Source: Planctomicrobium sp051466335 (GTDB taxonomy: Bacteria > Planctomycetota > Planctomycetia > Planctomycetales > Planctomycetaceae). From it: 64,000 nt of DNA. The DNA lies in the NCBI RefSeq assembly GCF_051466335.1, contig NZ_CP195793.1, forward strand, positions 1,116,001 to 1,180,000, in the 5' to 3' direction. A program made the translations under genes and the position numbers. Every line of letters begins with the position of its first letter. Positions within the stretch are counted from its first letter, which is position 1. A model generated the notes under the pieces. That model saw only the letters and a program-made list of their open reading frames with translations, had not been told where the DNA came from and ran no database searches. Shown here one piece after another: positions 43,362 through 51,819 of the stretch.

Positions 43362-44666
43362 TTACTTTGGGGGCGGAGGCAACAACGGCCCTTCAATTTC
43401 CTCTGCTGGAGTTGGAGGAGGAAGCGGTGGCTCCGGAGTTCCCTTCGTCTCGGGGGCGGATTGAGGAACTGGGAGTGGAGGAATCCCATTGTTCAGGACG
43501 GGCTGTTTCTGCTGTCCTTGGGGTATTGCAAGTGTTGGCTCCACTTCCGGTTGCGGCAGACCAAGTGCCGGGACGGGCGAATTCGGAAGGGGTGGCTGCA
43601 TTCTCGGTTGTCCGGGAGCAGGTTGCCCAAGAACGGGTCGATTGTTAGCAGGATCGCCTTGGATGAGAGGGGCTGCTGCCGGGGCGACATTTGGTGATCT
43701 GGGAGAATTGAAGGCGATCAAATAGTCCTGGTTGCCATCGATCAACGTTGCTGTGTTCAGGATGGTGGCTGCATTTGGATCGTCGTCAAGGTAAAGGAAG
43801 GCTCCCAGGAGAAACAGGCGGTTCGGATCGCGTGCATCCTCAAGAGTCCATTCAGCGACCCGTTGTTTGATGCGAGTTTTTTCGTGTTGATTGACCGCGC
43901 CGAAGAGTTGATCTAAGCCGGTCACGCGTTGAGGCCAAGTCGGGTCAAGTTTCGCAGCGAGTTTCAACTGGTCACAGGCTTCCGGAAAACGGCTCCGGGC
44001 AGCGAGCGTGACGGCAAGGCGATAGCGAGGATCAACTCGGTCACGGGCGGCATCGATTGCTTTCCGATATCGCTCCGAAGCTGCAAGGTAGTTCATCTGC
44101 TGGAGTTGGATGTCCCCCTGCGTCTGAAACTGGAAGCTGTTTTCTTGTTCTTTGGGAGTCGATTGCGGAATCAGCGGGACAGGATCAGCAAGGATTGGCT
44201 GTGGATTGAGTTGTTGAAACCCGTTGTAGTACGCACCCTGTTGCCAGTTTGCGGTCGGGTCGTAGCCGTACATCCCCTGATATCCGTAGTTCACGTTCCC
44301 GTATGGACCGTAGTACGCAGACGATGGGTAGTAAATTCCGCCACCGAACGGAGGAGGAGTGATGTACGGGCCAACGTCGAGATACAGAAATGGATTGTAC
44401 GGGTAGTGGTAATGCCCACCGCGTCCACCTCCACCGCCAGGAAATCCGTTGACGTATTCCATTCCGCCACCGTTGCTTCCTGGTGAAGGTCGGCCGTACT
44501 GCTGGCGATATTGATACTCCGCCTGAGTCGGGCCATAAGGCTTTCCGGTGGAACCGATTACCTGTGGGGTCGATCCCCTTGGCCCCTGAGCATGAGCATG
44601 CGGGGCAGCGGAAAGAGAAGCACAGCAAACTAAAGCGAGAGTAGCTGCACTCTGACGAAATAACAT
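43362..44666 (-). CDS. Secreted TPR-like protein with Gly/Tyr- and Pro-rich regions
   Basis: The 434-residue protein has a signal peptide (AATLALVCCASLSAAPHAHA), a Gly-Tyr-rich region (residues 50-150, including FPGGGGGRGGHYHYPYNPF and YGPYGNVNYGYQGMYGYD), a central helical part with TPR-like units (residues 180-290: TQGDIQLQQMNYLAASERYR, RYRLAVTLAARSRFPEACDQ), and a long Pro-rich tail (PLLPPPPK at the end). It is exported and probably at least partly disordered. TPR units suggest protein-protein contacts, and Tyr/Gly-rich stretches are typical of self-associating surface proteins. No family assignment is possible. Confidence 0.65.
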   Translation of the reverse strand: MLFRQSAATLALVCCASLSAAPHAHAQGPRGSTPQVIGSTGKPYGPTQAEYQYRQQYGRPSPGSNGGGMEYVNGFPGGGGGRGGHYHYPYNPFLYLDVGPYITPPPFGGGIYYPSSAYYGPYGNVNYGYQGMYGYDPTANWQQGAYYNGFQQLNPQPILADPVPLIPQSTPKEQENSFQFQTQGDIQLQQMNYLAASERYRKAIDAARDRVDPRYRLAVTLAARSRFPEACDQLKLAAKLDPTWPQRVTGLDQLFGAVNQHEKTRIKQRVAEWTLEDARDPNRLFLLGAFLYLDDDPNAATILNTATLIDGNQDYLIAFNSPRSPNVAPAAAPLIQGDPANNRPVLGQPAPGQPRMQPPLPNSPVPALGLPQPEVEPTLAIPQGQQKQPVLNNGIPPLPVPQSAPETKGTPEPPLPPPTPAEEIEGPLLPPPPK

Positions 44667-44869
44667 CTGAATCTCCCGGAGGATTGTCCCGTACCCGTCA
44701 TTATACAGGAGAATTGTGCACTATCAAAAATCCGATGCTGAAATTTTATGAGCGTTCTGGATTCGATTGGATCAGACAATCCATTCCGTCTCGCAATTGC
44801 AAGACGAGTGTTGGGCCGGAGCAGTTTCCATGAACTACGGCGATTCTCCAATTTTTCCAGTTTTGTCGC

Positions 44870-45586
44870 TCAAGGATTGGCCACGAATCGATAACCGGTG
44901 CCGCGAACGGAGAGGACGTGGTGTGGATTGCTGGGATCTTCCTCCAGGTATTTGCGGAGTCTCATGACGAAGTTGTCGATCGTTCGCGAAGTAACTTCCG
45001 CTCCTTGGTCCCAGACATCATTCAGAATGCGGGTGCGTGAGAGCACTGCCCCTTCGTGTTCAATGAAATACCGAAGAAGTTGCAGTTCCATTGTGGTGAG
45101 CGAGAACGTCTCGTCGCCGCGTTGAACTTCATAAGTTCGGAAATTCACCTGGACGTTTCCGAATTCAAAGTCATCACGCTGGCTGGATTGAAACGCCTGC
45201 TCGATCTGATGGTTCCGCTTCAGCAGATTTCGAACGCGGCTCAGCAGTTCCGGCAGCGCGAACGGCTTGGTCATGTACTGATCTGTTCCGCAATCGAATG
45301 CATGCGATTTATCTTCGCTCAGCGTTCTTGCGCTCAGCACCAGAATCGGAATTCTCAGGTCGCGGTCACGGATGGCCCGGCAGATTTCGTAGCCGCTCAT
45401 TCCCGGAAGCATTAGATCGAGCACAATCAAGTCAACCCCGTGTGGATTCTCATCGAGATAGTTTAATGTCGATGGTCCATCCCCCATGACGATAGGCTGA
45501 TAACCTTCGGCTTCAAAATTGAATCGAATGCCGTTAGCGATGGCCTCTTCGTCTTCGACGATCAGAATGCGAGGCGATTTTATCAT
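44870..45586 (-). CDS. OmpR/PhoB-family response regulator (orphan)
   Basis: ATG 45586 gives MIKSPRILIVEDEEAIANG; 238 residues. The receiver domain has the acidic pair (EDEE), the phospho-accepting Asp in LIVLDLMLPGMSG, the switch Ser (LSART) and the Lys of YMTKPFALPELL. The C-terminal winged helix contains LTTMELQLLRYFIEHEGAVL, the recognition-helix region SRTIDNFVMRLRKYLEED and the wing SVRGTGYRF. No sensor kinase gene is adjacent, so the partner is unknown. The gene is divergent from the PVC dehydrogenase gene at 45883, so control of that gene is conceivable, but no operator repeats were found. Confidence 0.93.
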   Translation of the reverse strand: MIKSPRILIVEDEEAIANGIRFNFEAEGYQPIVMGDGPSTLNYLDENPHGVDLIVLDLMLPGMSGYEICRAIRDRDLRIPILVLSARTLSEDKSHAFDCGTDQYMTKPFALPELLSRVRNLLKRNHQIEQAFQSSQRDDFEFGNVQVNFRTYEVQRGDETFSLTTMELQLLRYFIEHEGAVLSRTRILNDVWDQGAEVTSRTIDNFVMRLRKYLEEDPSNPHHVLSVRGTGYRFVANP

Positions 45587-45882
45587 TGCAGGAACGCGGG
45601 GTAAGAGAGGAGATCTGAACAGACAATTGTCTCTCTCCTGCGAGTCGTCTTCAACTCTCAAAATTCATTTTCCCGTTCTTTGTCGAATGTTGGTCAACAA
45701 TGGCCTGCTGTGGGGTGTGAACTCGCTGTCGGTTCGATTTCCGTCATGTCGACTCAGAGGTATTCCAGACCGAATCCGTTAAACTTTCTCTGCATACGAG
45801 TAGGACTCTCGCGAACGGCGAATCGTTACTCGGAACATTGCTCGACGTCTCCCGCCTGTTTCCTGCCTAAGGTCTGAACTTG

Positions 45883-48800
45883 ATGAAACGTATGATTCAA
45901 GCTGCCAGTCTTTATTTGACATTTGCTGGCTCGCTTCTGGCTGCTGAATACTCGGATTCCCCGGCGGGCCCGCGGGCCCCTCAGGACGCTGCCGCGAACT
46001 TTGTACTGGCAGAAGATTGTCGTATTGAGCTTGTCGCTGCTGAGCCCAACGTCATAGACCCGGTTGCAATGGCTTTCGGAGCAGATGGCCGTTTATGGGT
46101 GGTCGAAAACACTGATTATCCCAACGGTCCCAAAGATGGTGAATTCGGTCTGTCCCGCGTTCGTATTCTCAAGGATGTCGATGGGGACGGGCGTTTTGAT
46201 GACGCTCAGGTGTTCGCAGATAAACTCCTGTTCGCAAATGGAATTCAGCTGTGGAAAGATGGAGCACTGGTGACCACTGACGGGAAACTGATCTTCCTGC
46301 GTGACACCAACGGCGATGGAGCGGCCGATGAAAATCAGATTTGGTTCAAAGGATTTGAGGTCGAGAACCCGCAATTGCGTGCGAATCATCCGACTCTCGC
46401 GGTCGACAACCTGATCTATATTGCCAACGGGTTGCGTGGCGGGAACATCGTTCCCGGAGAATCGAACCCGTGGGGGCTCGATCCTGCTGGTCCTCCGGTT
46501 TCCATTTCAGGAATGGATTTTCGGTTTGATCCTTTGACTGGAAAACATGAAGCAATTGCAGGTTGCAGCCAGTTCGGCTTGGCCTTCGATAACTGGGGGA
46601 ACCGCTATCTGGTTGATAACCGCCATCCGGTTCGGCAGGTGATTCTCGAAGACGCTGACCTCAAACTCGCTCCTTGGTTGCAGCCGAATCAGGTGTACGT
46701 CGACGTTGCACCTTCGGCGGAAGCATCACGGGTCTATCCGTTGTCGCGTACCTGGACGACCTCCAACTTGCACGCGAATCAATTCACCGCGACATGCGGA
46801 ACACTGATCTATCGTGGAAATGGATTGACTTCGAACTATTTCGGAAACAACTTTGTTTGCGAGCCGACGGGAAATCTGTTGCACCGCGAAGTTTTGACGC
46901 CTGCTCCTGGATACTTCACCGCTGTCCCTCAGAACACCGAAAAAGAATTTCTCGCGACAAAAGATGAGTGGTTTCGCCCGGTGAATCTGATCGAAGGTCC
47001 AGATGGCGCCCTCTATATTTGCGATATGTATCGCTGTGTGATTGAGCATCCTCAGTTCATGCCAGAGGAATTGCAGACGCGGCCCGATTTGACTCTGGGA
47101 AGCGACATGGGGCGTCTCTGGCGATTGACCAGCAAAGATGCAGCGTCGTACAAGGAGTCAATCGCTTCCAGTCCTGTTCAGATTGAGACACTCTCTTCTG
47201 CTGAACTCGTGAAGTTGCTCGCACATCCGAATCGTTGGCAACGAGAAACCGCGCAGCGTCTGCTCCTCGAACGACAGGACCAATCGATCGAGGGTGGTCT
47301 GAGCGAGATTATTGCCGATCAGAACAGCGGGCAAGGGGCGACCGTTGCCCTGTGGACTTTGAATGGTCTTGGATTACTCAAGTGGGAACATGTCGCTGCA
47401 GGCTTGCAGCACCCATTCAGCAAGAGAGCGGCTCTCCAGTTAGCACGAAAGTCGTATTCAGCAGAAAAAGGACGCCTGGAGTTCGCTGGTGAATTCTTGA
47501 TTCCGCAGCCGAAATCAGATGAAGATCCACATCTGCTCGAGCAGTTGCTGTTGAACTTCGATTGGAAGGAACTTCCAGTTTCATTCGCAGGGGGAAATCC
47601 TCGTGAAGTATTGATTCGTCAGATTCCTCGCGACGGGGAGCACGAGTGGTACTGCTCGATGCTGGTGATTCACGCGGGCGATGAAATCAAAGATGTCATG
47701 AAAACGCTGTTTGCCGTGCTTCGCAGCGGAGACGGAGCCGGCGAGAACAAGTTGCAGATTGGTTCTCAGGCGGTTGAGTTCTTGACTGCGGCGTTTGGGC
47801 GCCGACGTGACCTTGTCGAGATTCAGGAGTTCTTGAGCGTCGTCTTCGAAGGTGGGAGTAAATCCGAAGACCGCAACTGGCAACGTGCGGTGCTGCGAGG
47901 ATTCCTCAAGAGCGCTCCGGGGGCCCGAACTTGGTTGATGACTTCTTTGTCGCAGCTATCCGCGGAAGGAAAGCTCGCCTACTCAGCGTGCCTGAATGAG
48001 GTTCTGTTTGGGTTCCAGGATCCGACGGATGCCATGGAGTTTTCACTCACCGAATTTTCGTTGCTTTCCCTGCTTCCGCAGTCGGACACTCTTCCGGTCT
48101 TGAAGCTGATCGCATCCGGGAATGATGTCGAATTAAAGAACGCGTCGATCGAAATCTTGCGTCTGCTTCCAGGAACAGAAACGGTCGGAACACTCGACCT
48201 TCTGTTAAAAACAGGGACTCCACAGATTCGCCGCAGTGTGATTTCTGCGCTGTCTGTGTCTACGGAGGGGATTGAGCACCTGTTGAATCTGGTGGAAGCG
48301 GGCGATGTCGCTCTGTTGGAGATTGACGATGCATCGATCGCCAGGGCGAAGGAAAGTCCGGTCGAGGGACAACGATCGCGTGCTGGTTTGTTGTTGACGA
48401 AAACGCTGCCAGCAGATCGGGTACGCGTCCTTGAAGAGTATGCTTCCGTGTTGACGATGGAAGCGGATCCGCGACGAGGAATTCCGGTGTTTGAACGTGC
48501 CTGTGCGACCTGCCACAAAGTGGGAGACCGCGGCGTGAACGTGGCGCCGGATATCTCGGATTCTCGCACGAAGTCGGCAGATTTCCTTCTGGTGAATATC
48601 CTCGACCCAAATCGCGCCATCGATAACAATTTCTTCAGCTTCACAATTGTCGATGCTGACGGCATTACCCACTCCGGGATTGTTGTGAACGAGACCTCGA
48701 CTGCGGTTACTTTGAAGCAGCCTGAAGGAAAGACGGTCACGATTGCTCGTAGCGACATCGATGAAATGAAAAATAATGGTGTTTCATTGATGCCTGAGGG

Positions 48801-48903
48801 ATTGGAGCGATCAATTTCCCCTCAGGAGATGGCAGATTTAATCTCGTATATTAAAAATTGGCGGTATCTGGACGGTCAGATTCCTGAGGAAGTGATCCGC
48901 TGA
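45883..48903 (+). CDS. PVC-type membrane-bound dehydrogenase with C-terminal CXXCH haem domain
   Basis: A very large secreted protein (1006 residues) with a signal peptide (residues 1-19). The N-terminal half has beta-propeller repeats like TIGR02604 proteins (VAMAFGADGRLWVVENTDYP, DLIYIANGLRGGNIVPGES, FRFDPLTGKHEAIAGCSQFG, DGALYICDMYRCVIEHPQF). The middle (about 430-820) is helical and HEAT-like. The end is a putative haem-binding domain: FERACATCHKVGDRG (CXXCH), SRTKSADFLLVNILDPNRAI, and a closing motif EEMADLI-like SPQEMADLISYIKNW. Such proteins are a signature of Planctomycetes, Verrucomicrobia and Lentisphaerae, exported and thought to oxidise sugars or polyols with electrons passing to the haem. 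The substrate is unknown. Translation starts at ATG 45883, after an AAGG ribosome-binding sequence. Confidence 0.9.
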   Translation: MKRMIQAASLYLTFAGSLLAAEYSDSPAGPRAPQDAAANFVLAEDCRIELVAAEPNVIDPVAMAFGADGRLWVVENTDYPNGPKDGEFGLSRVRILKDVDGDGRFDDAQVFADKLLFANGIQLWKDGALVTTDGKLIFLRDTNGDGAADENQIWFKGFEVENPQLRANHPTLAVDNLIYIANGLRGGNIVPGESNPWGLDPAGPPVSISGMDFRFDPLTGKHEAIAGCSQFGLAFDNWGNRYLVDNRHPVRQVILEDADLKLAPWLQPNQVYVDVAPSAEASRVYPLSRTWTTSNLHANQFTATCGTLIYRGNGLTSNYFGNNFVCEPTGNLLHREVLTPAPGYFTAVPQNTEKEFLATKDEWFRPVNLIEGPDGALYICDMYRCVIEHPQFMPEELQTRPDLTLGSDMGRLWRLTSKDAASYKESIASSPVQIETLSSAELVKLLAHPNRWQRETAQRLLLERQDQSIEGGLSEIIADQNSGQGATVALWTLNGLGLLKWEHVAAGLQHPFSKRAALQLARKSYSAEKGRLEFAGEFLIPQPKSDEDPHLLEQLLLNFDWKELPVSFAGGNPREVLIRQIPRDGEHEWYCSMLVIHAGDEIKDVMKTLFAVLRSGDGAGENKLQIGSQAVEFLTAAFGRRRDLVEIQEFLSVVFEGGSKSEDRNWQRAVLRGFLKSAPGARTWLMTSLSQLSAEGKLAYSACLNEVLFGFQDPTDAMEFSLTEFSLLSLLPQSDTLPVLKLIASGNDVELKNASIEILRLLPGTETVGTLDLLLKTGTPQIRRSVISALSVSTEGIEHLLNLVEAGDVALLEIDDASIARAKESPVEGQRSRAGLLLTKTLPADRVRVLEEYASVLTMEADPRRGIPVFERACATCHKVGDRGVNVAPDISDSRTKSADFLLVNILDPNRAIDNNFFSFTIVDADGITHSGIVVNETSTAVTLKQPEGKTVTIARSDIDEMKNNGVSLMPEGLERSISPQEMADLISYIKNWRYLDGQIPEEVIR

Positions 48904-48960
48904 TGTTAATTACAGGCAAATGGATCGGTTTTTGCTGATCGGTTTGTTGTTAGCTTGGCT

Positions 48961-49012
48961 TGCACCTGCTGAGTGGGCGATTCAAGGGGATCGCCCCATT
49001 CGGCAGGTTGCA
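48961..49012 (+). promoter_or_regulatory. Long imperfect hairpin upstream of nadA
   Basis: Positions 48961-48981 fold on to 48990-49012: the inner perfect part is GGGCGAT (48975-48981) with ATCGCCC (48990-48996), and a lower stem of similar length is interrupted by two bulges. No T run follows directly on the plus strand. It may be a terminator-like element of the PVC gene or a structured leader of nadA. Confidence 0.5.
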
Positions 49013-49108
49013 AAATTGACAGACTTTTTGCTCACATTGTGAAAGAAGGATTGTTGCTGGCTGACGGAGGTGGTCGACTCCCATATAATTGCGGCAAAAG
49101 GGATGAAC

Positions 49109-50116
49109 ATGCAGAATTCGACATTGCCAATTGTGAGTGCAGCTGACGCCGAGGCAGCCTACGAAGATCCATTGGATCTGATTGAAGAGATCGATCGACT
49201 GAAGGTCGAACAGGATGCGACCATCCTCGCTCACTTCTATGTCGATGGTGAAATTCAGGATATTGCTGATTTTACCGGGGACTCTTTGAAGCTTGCTCGC
49301 GATGCGACGCAAGTAAAGTCTTCGACAATCGTGTTTTGCGGCGTCCATTTTATGGCAGAATCGGCGAAGATTCTGAGCCCTGAAAAGCGGGTTCTTCTTC
49401 CTGACCTGCTGGCTGGCTGCTCGTTGGCCGACAGTTGTCCACCGCAGAAACTGGCTGCCTATCAGAATGAGCTGCGCGCTCAGGGACGCGACTTTGTGAC
49501 GGTTGCGTATATCAACACCACCGCTGCGGTGAAGAGTCTGGTTGACTGGATTGTCACGAGCGGAAATGCACGCGAAATTATCGAAGAGCGAGTTCCGAAG
49601 GACAAAGAGATCCTCTTTGTTCCGGACCAGTATCTTGGTCGCTATCTGATGGAAGTGACTGGGCGCCCGATGATTCTGTGGCCAGGTTCTTGCATGGTCC
49701 ACGAGGTCTTCAGTATTCAGGACTTGGTGCGAGCGAAGAAAAACAATCCGCAAGCATTGGTTCTCGCCCACCCGGAATGTCCACCCAATGTGCTGGAGCA
49801 CGCCGATATGGTCGGGGGGACAGAGAAGATGCGGAAGTTTGTCGCATCTTTTGAGCAGCCTCAGATGTTTCTGGTGGCGACGGAATCAAATATGATCCAT
49901 CCGCTCAAGGCGATTGCCCCTCAGCATGAGTACGTTCCTGTTCCGGGGATCATGGCAGACAGTGGCGAGACTTGTGCCTGTAATCGCTGCCCGCATATGG
50001 CGAGAAATACGCTGCAAAAAGTTCGCGACTGCCTGAAAAATGGAAGTCCAGAAATTTTCTGGCAGGATTATTTTGCCCAAGCTCAGGACGTTTTGAAGCG
50101 AAGTCTTCTCCAGTAA
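49109..50116 (+). CDS. nadA: Quinolinate synthase
   Basis: It condenses iminoaspartate with dihydroxyacetone phosphate to quinolinate in NAD synthesis, using a [4Fe-4S] cluster. The protein has 335 residues with the three-domain NadA pattern: ILAHFYVDGEIQDIADFTGDS, IVFCGVHFMAESAKIL (first cluster Cys), PDQYLGRYLMEVTGR, ILWPGSCMVHEVFS (second Cys), LAHPECPPNVL and SGETCACNRCPHM (third Cys). ATG 49109 is preferred to GTG 49070, because an AAAAGGG ribosome-binding site lies 6 bases before it. nadB and nadC are not in the window. Confidence 0.95.
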   Translation: MQNSTLPIVSAADAEAAYEDPLDLIEEIDRLKVEQDATILAHFYVDGEIQDIADFTGDSLKLARDATQVKSSTIVFCGVHFMAESAKILSPEKRVLLPDLLAGCSLADSCPPQKLAAYQNELRAQGRDFVTVAYINTTAAVKSLVDWIVTSGNAREIIEERVPKDKEILFVPDQYLGRYLMEVTGRPMILWPGSCMVHEVFSIQDLVRAKKNNPQALVLAHPECPPNVLEHADMVGGTEKMRKFVASFEQPQMFLVATESNMIHPLKAIAPQHEYVPVPGIMADSGETCACNRCPHMARNTLQKVRDCLKNGSPEIFWQDYFAQAQDVLKRSLLQ

Positions 50117-50329
50117 ATTTTCAATATCGTGATTTTTCAATAGAGTGCTGACAAAATGATTCGGGTGACTTGAGCCAGCTGATTAGTTTGTCATCATTTG
50201 GGTTGGCTTCCTTTTTTACGACCAATCCGCTCCTGAATTGAAGAAACGATAGACCGCGTAAGCAGTTTGAACTGTGACGTGGACGCCGGTCGTGCCGAAT
50301 TCGGTCTCCTCCAAAAAGTTGATGTTCCT

Positions 50330-51619
50330 ATGCCTCAAAACACGCTGACGATCACAGACAATCGCACTGGAAAGACCTATGAAGTTCCAGTGCAAGACGA
50401 TACGGTCAAGGCAATTGACCTCCGTCAGATCAAAGTGCAAGAGCAGGACTTCGGCCTGATGGCCTACGATCCCGGTTACACGAATACTGCTAGCTGCAAG
50501 AGTAGTATCACTTACATCGACGGCGATGCCGGGATTCTGGAATACCGCGGATACCCTATTGAAGTACTGGCTGAGAAGTGCACGTACCTCGAAGTGGCTT
50601 ATCTGCTGCTAAAAGGGGAACTCCCGACAGCGACCGAACTGGCCGAATGGGAAAATGCGATTCGGTTCCATACGGTCATCCATGAGAACATCAAACGGCA
50701 GATGGAGACATTCCGTTACGATGCTCATCCGATGGGGATGTTCGTCAGCACTGTGGCAGCGATGTCCACGTTCTATCCGGAAGCGAAGAAGGTCGGTTCC
50801 CCGGAAAACCGATTCACTCAGATTAAGCGACTCATCGCCAAGGTTCCGACGATCGCAGCTTGTTCCTACCGGCACAGCCAGGGTCGGCCTTACATCTATC
50901 CGAATAATGATCTGAGCTACACTGAGAATTTTCTCGCGATGATGTTCCAGATGACTGGAACACCATACACACCACACCCAGCTCTGGTTCGCGCACTGGA
51001 TGTTCTCTTTATTCTGCACGCTGATCATGAACAGAACTGTTCAACAAGTGTGATGCGAGCAATTGGGTCTTCCGACGCTGATCCTTATTCAGCCCTCGCC
51101 GGTGCCGCCGCCGCACTTTACGGACCGTTGCACGGGGGAGCGAACGAAGCGGTGCTTCGCATGCTGAGCGAAATCGGATCTGTCAAAGAAGTTCCGAAGT
51201 ACGTCGAACGCTGCAAGTCGGGTGAAATGCGTTTGATGGGATTCGGACATCGTGTTTACAAGAACTACGATCCGCGCGCACGCATCATCAAGCAGTGTGC
51301 TGAAGAAGTGTTCGACGCTGTTGGCAAGAATCCACTTCTGGAAGTTGCTTTGGAACTGGAACGCATTGCGTTGGAAGACGAATACTTCGTCAAACGCAAG
51401 CTCTATCCGAACGTCGACTTCTACTCCGGTTTAATTTATCAGGCAATGGGCCTGCCTGTTGCAATCTTCCCGGTGATGTTTGCGATTCCAAGATCCAGCG
51501 GATGGTTGGCACAGTGGAAAGAGTCGCTCGAAGATCCGGAACAGCGTATTCAGCGTCCACGCCAGATTTATCTCGGCGAACGCGAGCGGTCGTTTGTCCC
51601 AATGAATCAGCGTGGTTAA
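50330..51619 (+). CDS. gltA: Citrate synthase
   Basis: It condenses acetyl-CoA and oxaloacetate in the TCA cycle. From ATG 50330 the protein has 429 residues and carries the catalytic residues: His of FILHADHEQNCSTS, His of LHGGANEAVL, the His-Arg of MGFGHRVYKNYDPRA, and Asp of YPNVDFYSGLIYQ. The N-terminal part (LTITDNRTGKTYEVPVQ, SSITYIDGDAGILEYRGYPI) resembles the GltA type known from Gram-negative bacteria, in which NADH inhibits the hexamer. A classical terminator follows. The gene shares the TCA theme with sucC at 22.8 kb. Confidence 0.96.
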   Translation: MPQNTLTITDNRTGKTYEVPVQDDTVKAIDLRQIKVQEQDFGLMAYDPGYTNTASCKSSITYIDGDAGILEYRGYPIEVLAEKCTYLEVAYLLLKGELPTATELAEWENAIRFHTVIHENIKRQMETFRYDAHPMGMFVSTVAAMSTFYPEAKKVGSPENRFTQIKRLIAKVPTIAACSYRHSQGRPYIYPNNDLSYTENFLAMMFQMTGTPYTPHPALVRALDVLFILHADHEQNCSTSVMRAIGSSDADPYSALAGAAAALYGPLHGGANEAVLRMLSEIGSVKEVPKYVERCKSGEMRLMGFGHRVYKNYDPRARIIKQCAEEVFDAVGKNPLLEVALELERIALEDEYFVKRKLYPNVDFYSGLIYQAMGLPVAIFPVMFAIPRSSGWLAQWKESLEDPEQRIQRPRQIYLGERERSFVPMNQRG

Positions 51620-51646
51620 TCGCAAGTTCTTGGCGTGATCAAAATT

Positions 51647-51685
51647 AAAAACGGACCTGCAGTTTCTTCTGCAGGTCCGTTTTTT
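51647..51685 (+). terminator. Terminator after gltA
   Basis: A 16-bp perfect stem (51647-51662 with 51669-51684), 6-base loop and T-rich tail lie 28 bases after the gltA stop. The near-symmetric A/T flanks make it usable from both strands, for example for transcripts reading out of the convergent kinase gene. Confidence 0.9.
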
Positions 51686-51819
51686 GTTTAGCCCCCAAGT
51701 CTTAAGTGAGGCAGTGACGAATGCTTGCAATATCCTGGTCAAACGCAGTGTATACTTCCGCCTGCATGACACCCTTTCGTTATGCGTCAAATGGGTGAGA
51801 TGAATGTGATCGTTAGGGG

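Noticed and set aside
47979..48758. Minus-strand frame of 259 codons inside the PVC dehydrogenase gene
   Set aside because: Ser/Arg-rich shadow of the HEAT and haem-binding part; no motifs, no ribosome-binding site.
48950..49801. Minus-strand open frame of 283 codons opposite nadA
   Set aside because: The plus-strand frame carries all NadA motifs; the minus frame has no domain pattern and is a shadow.
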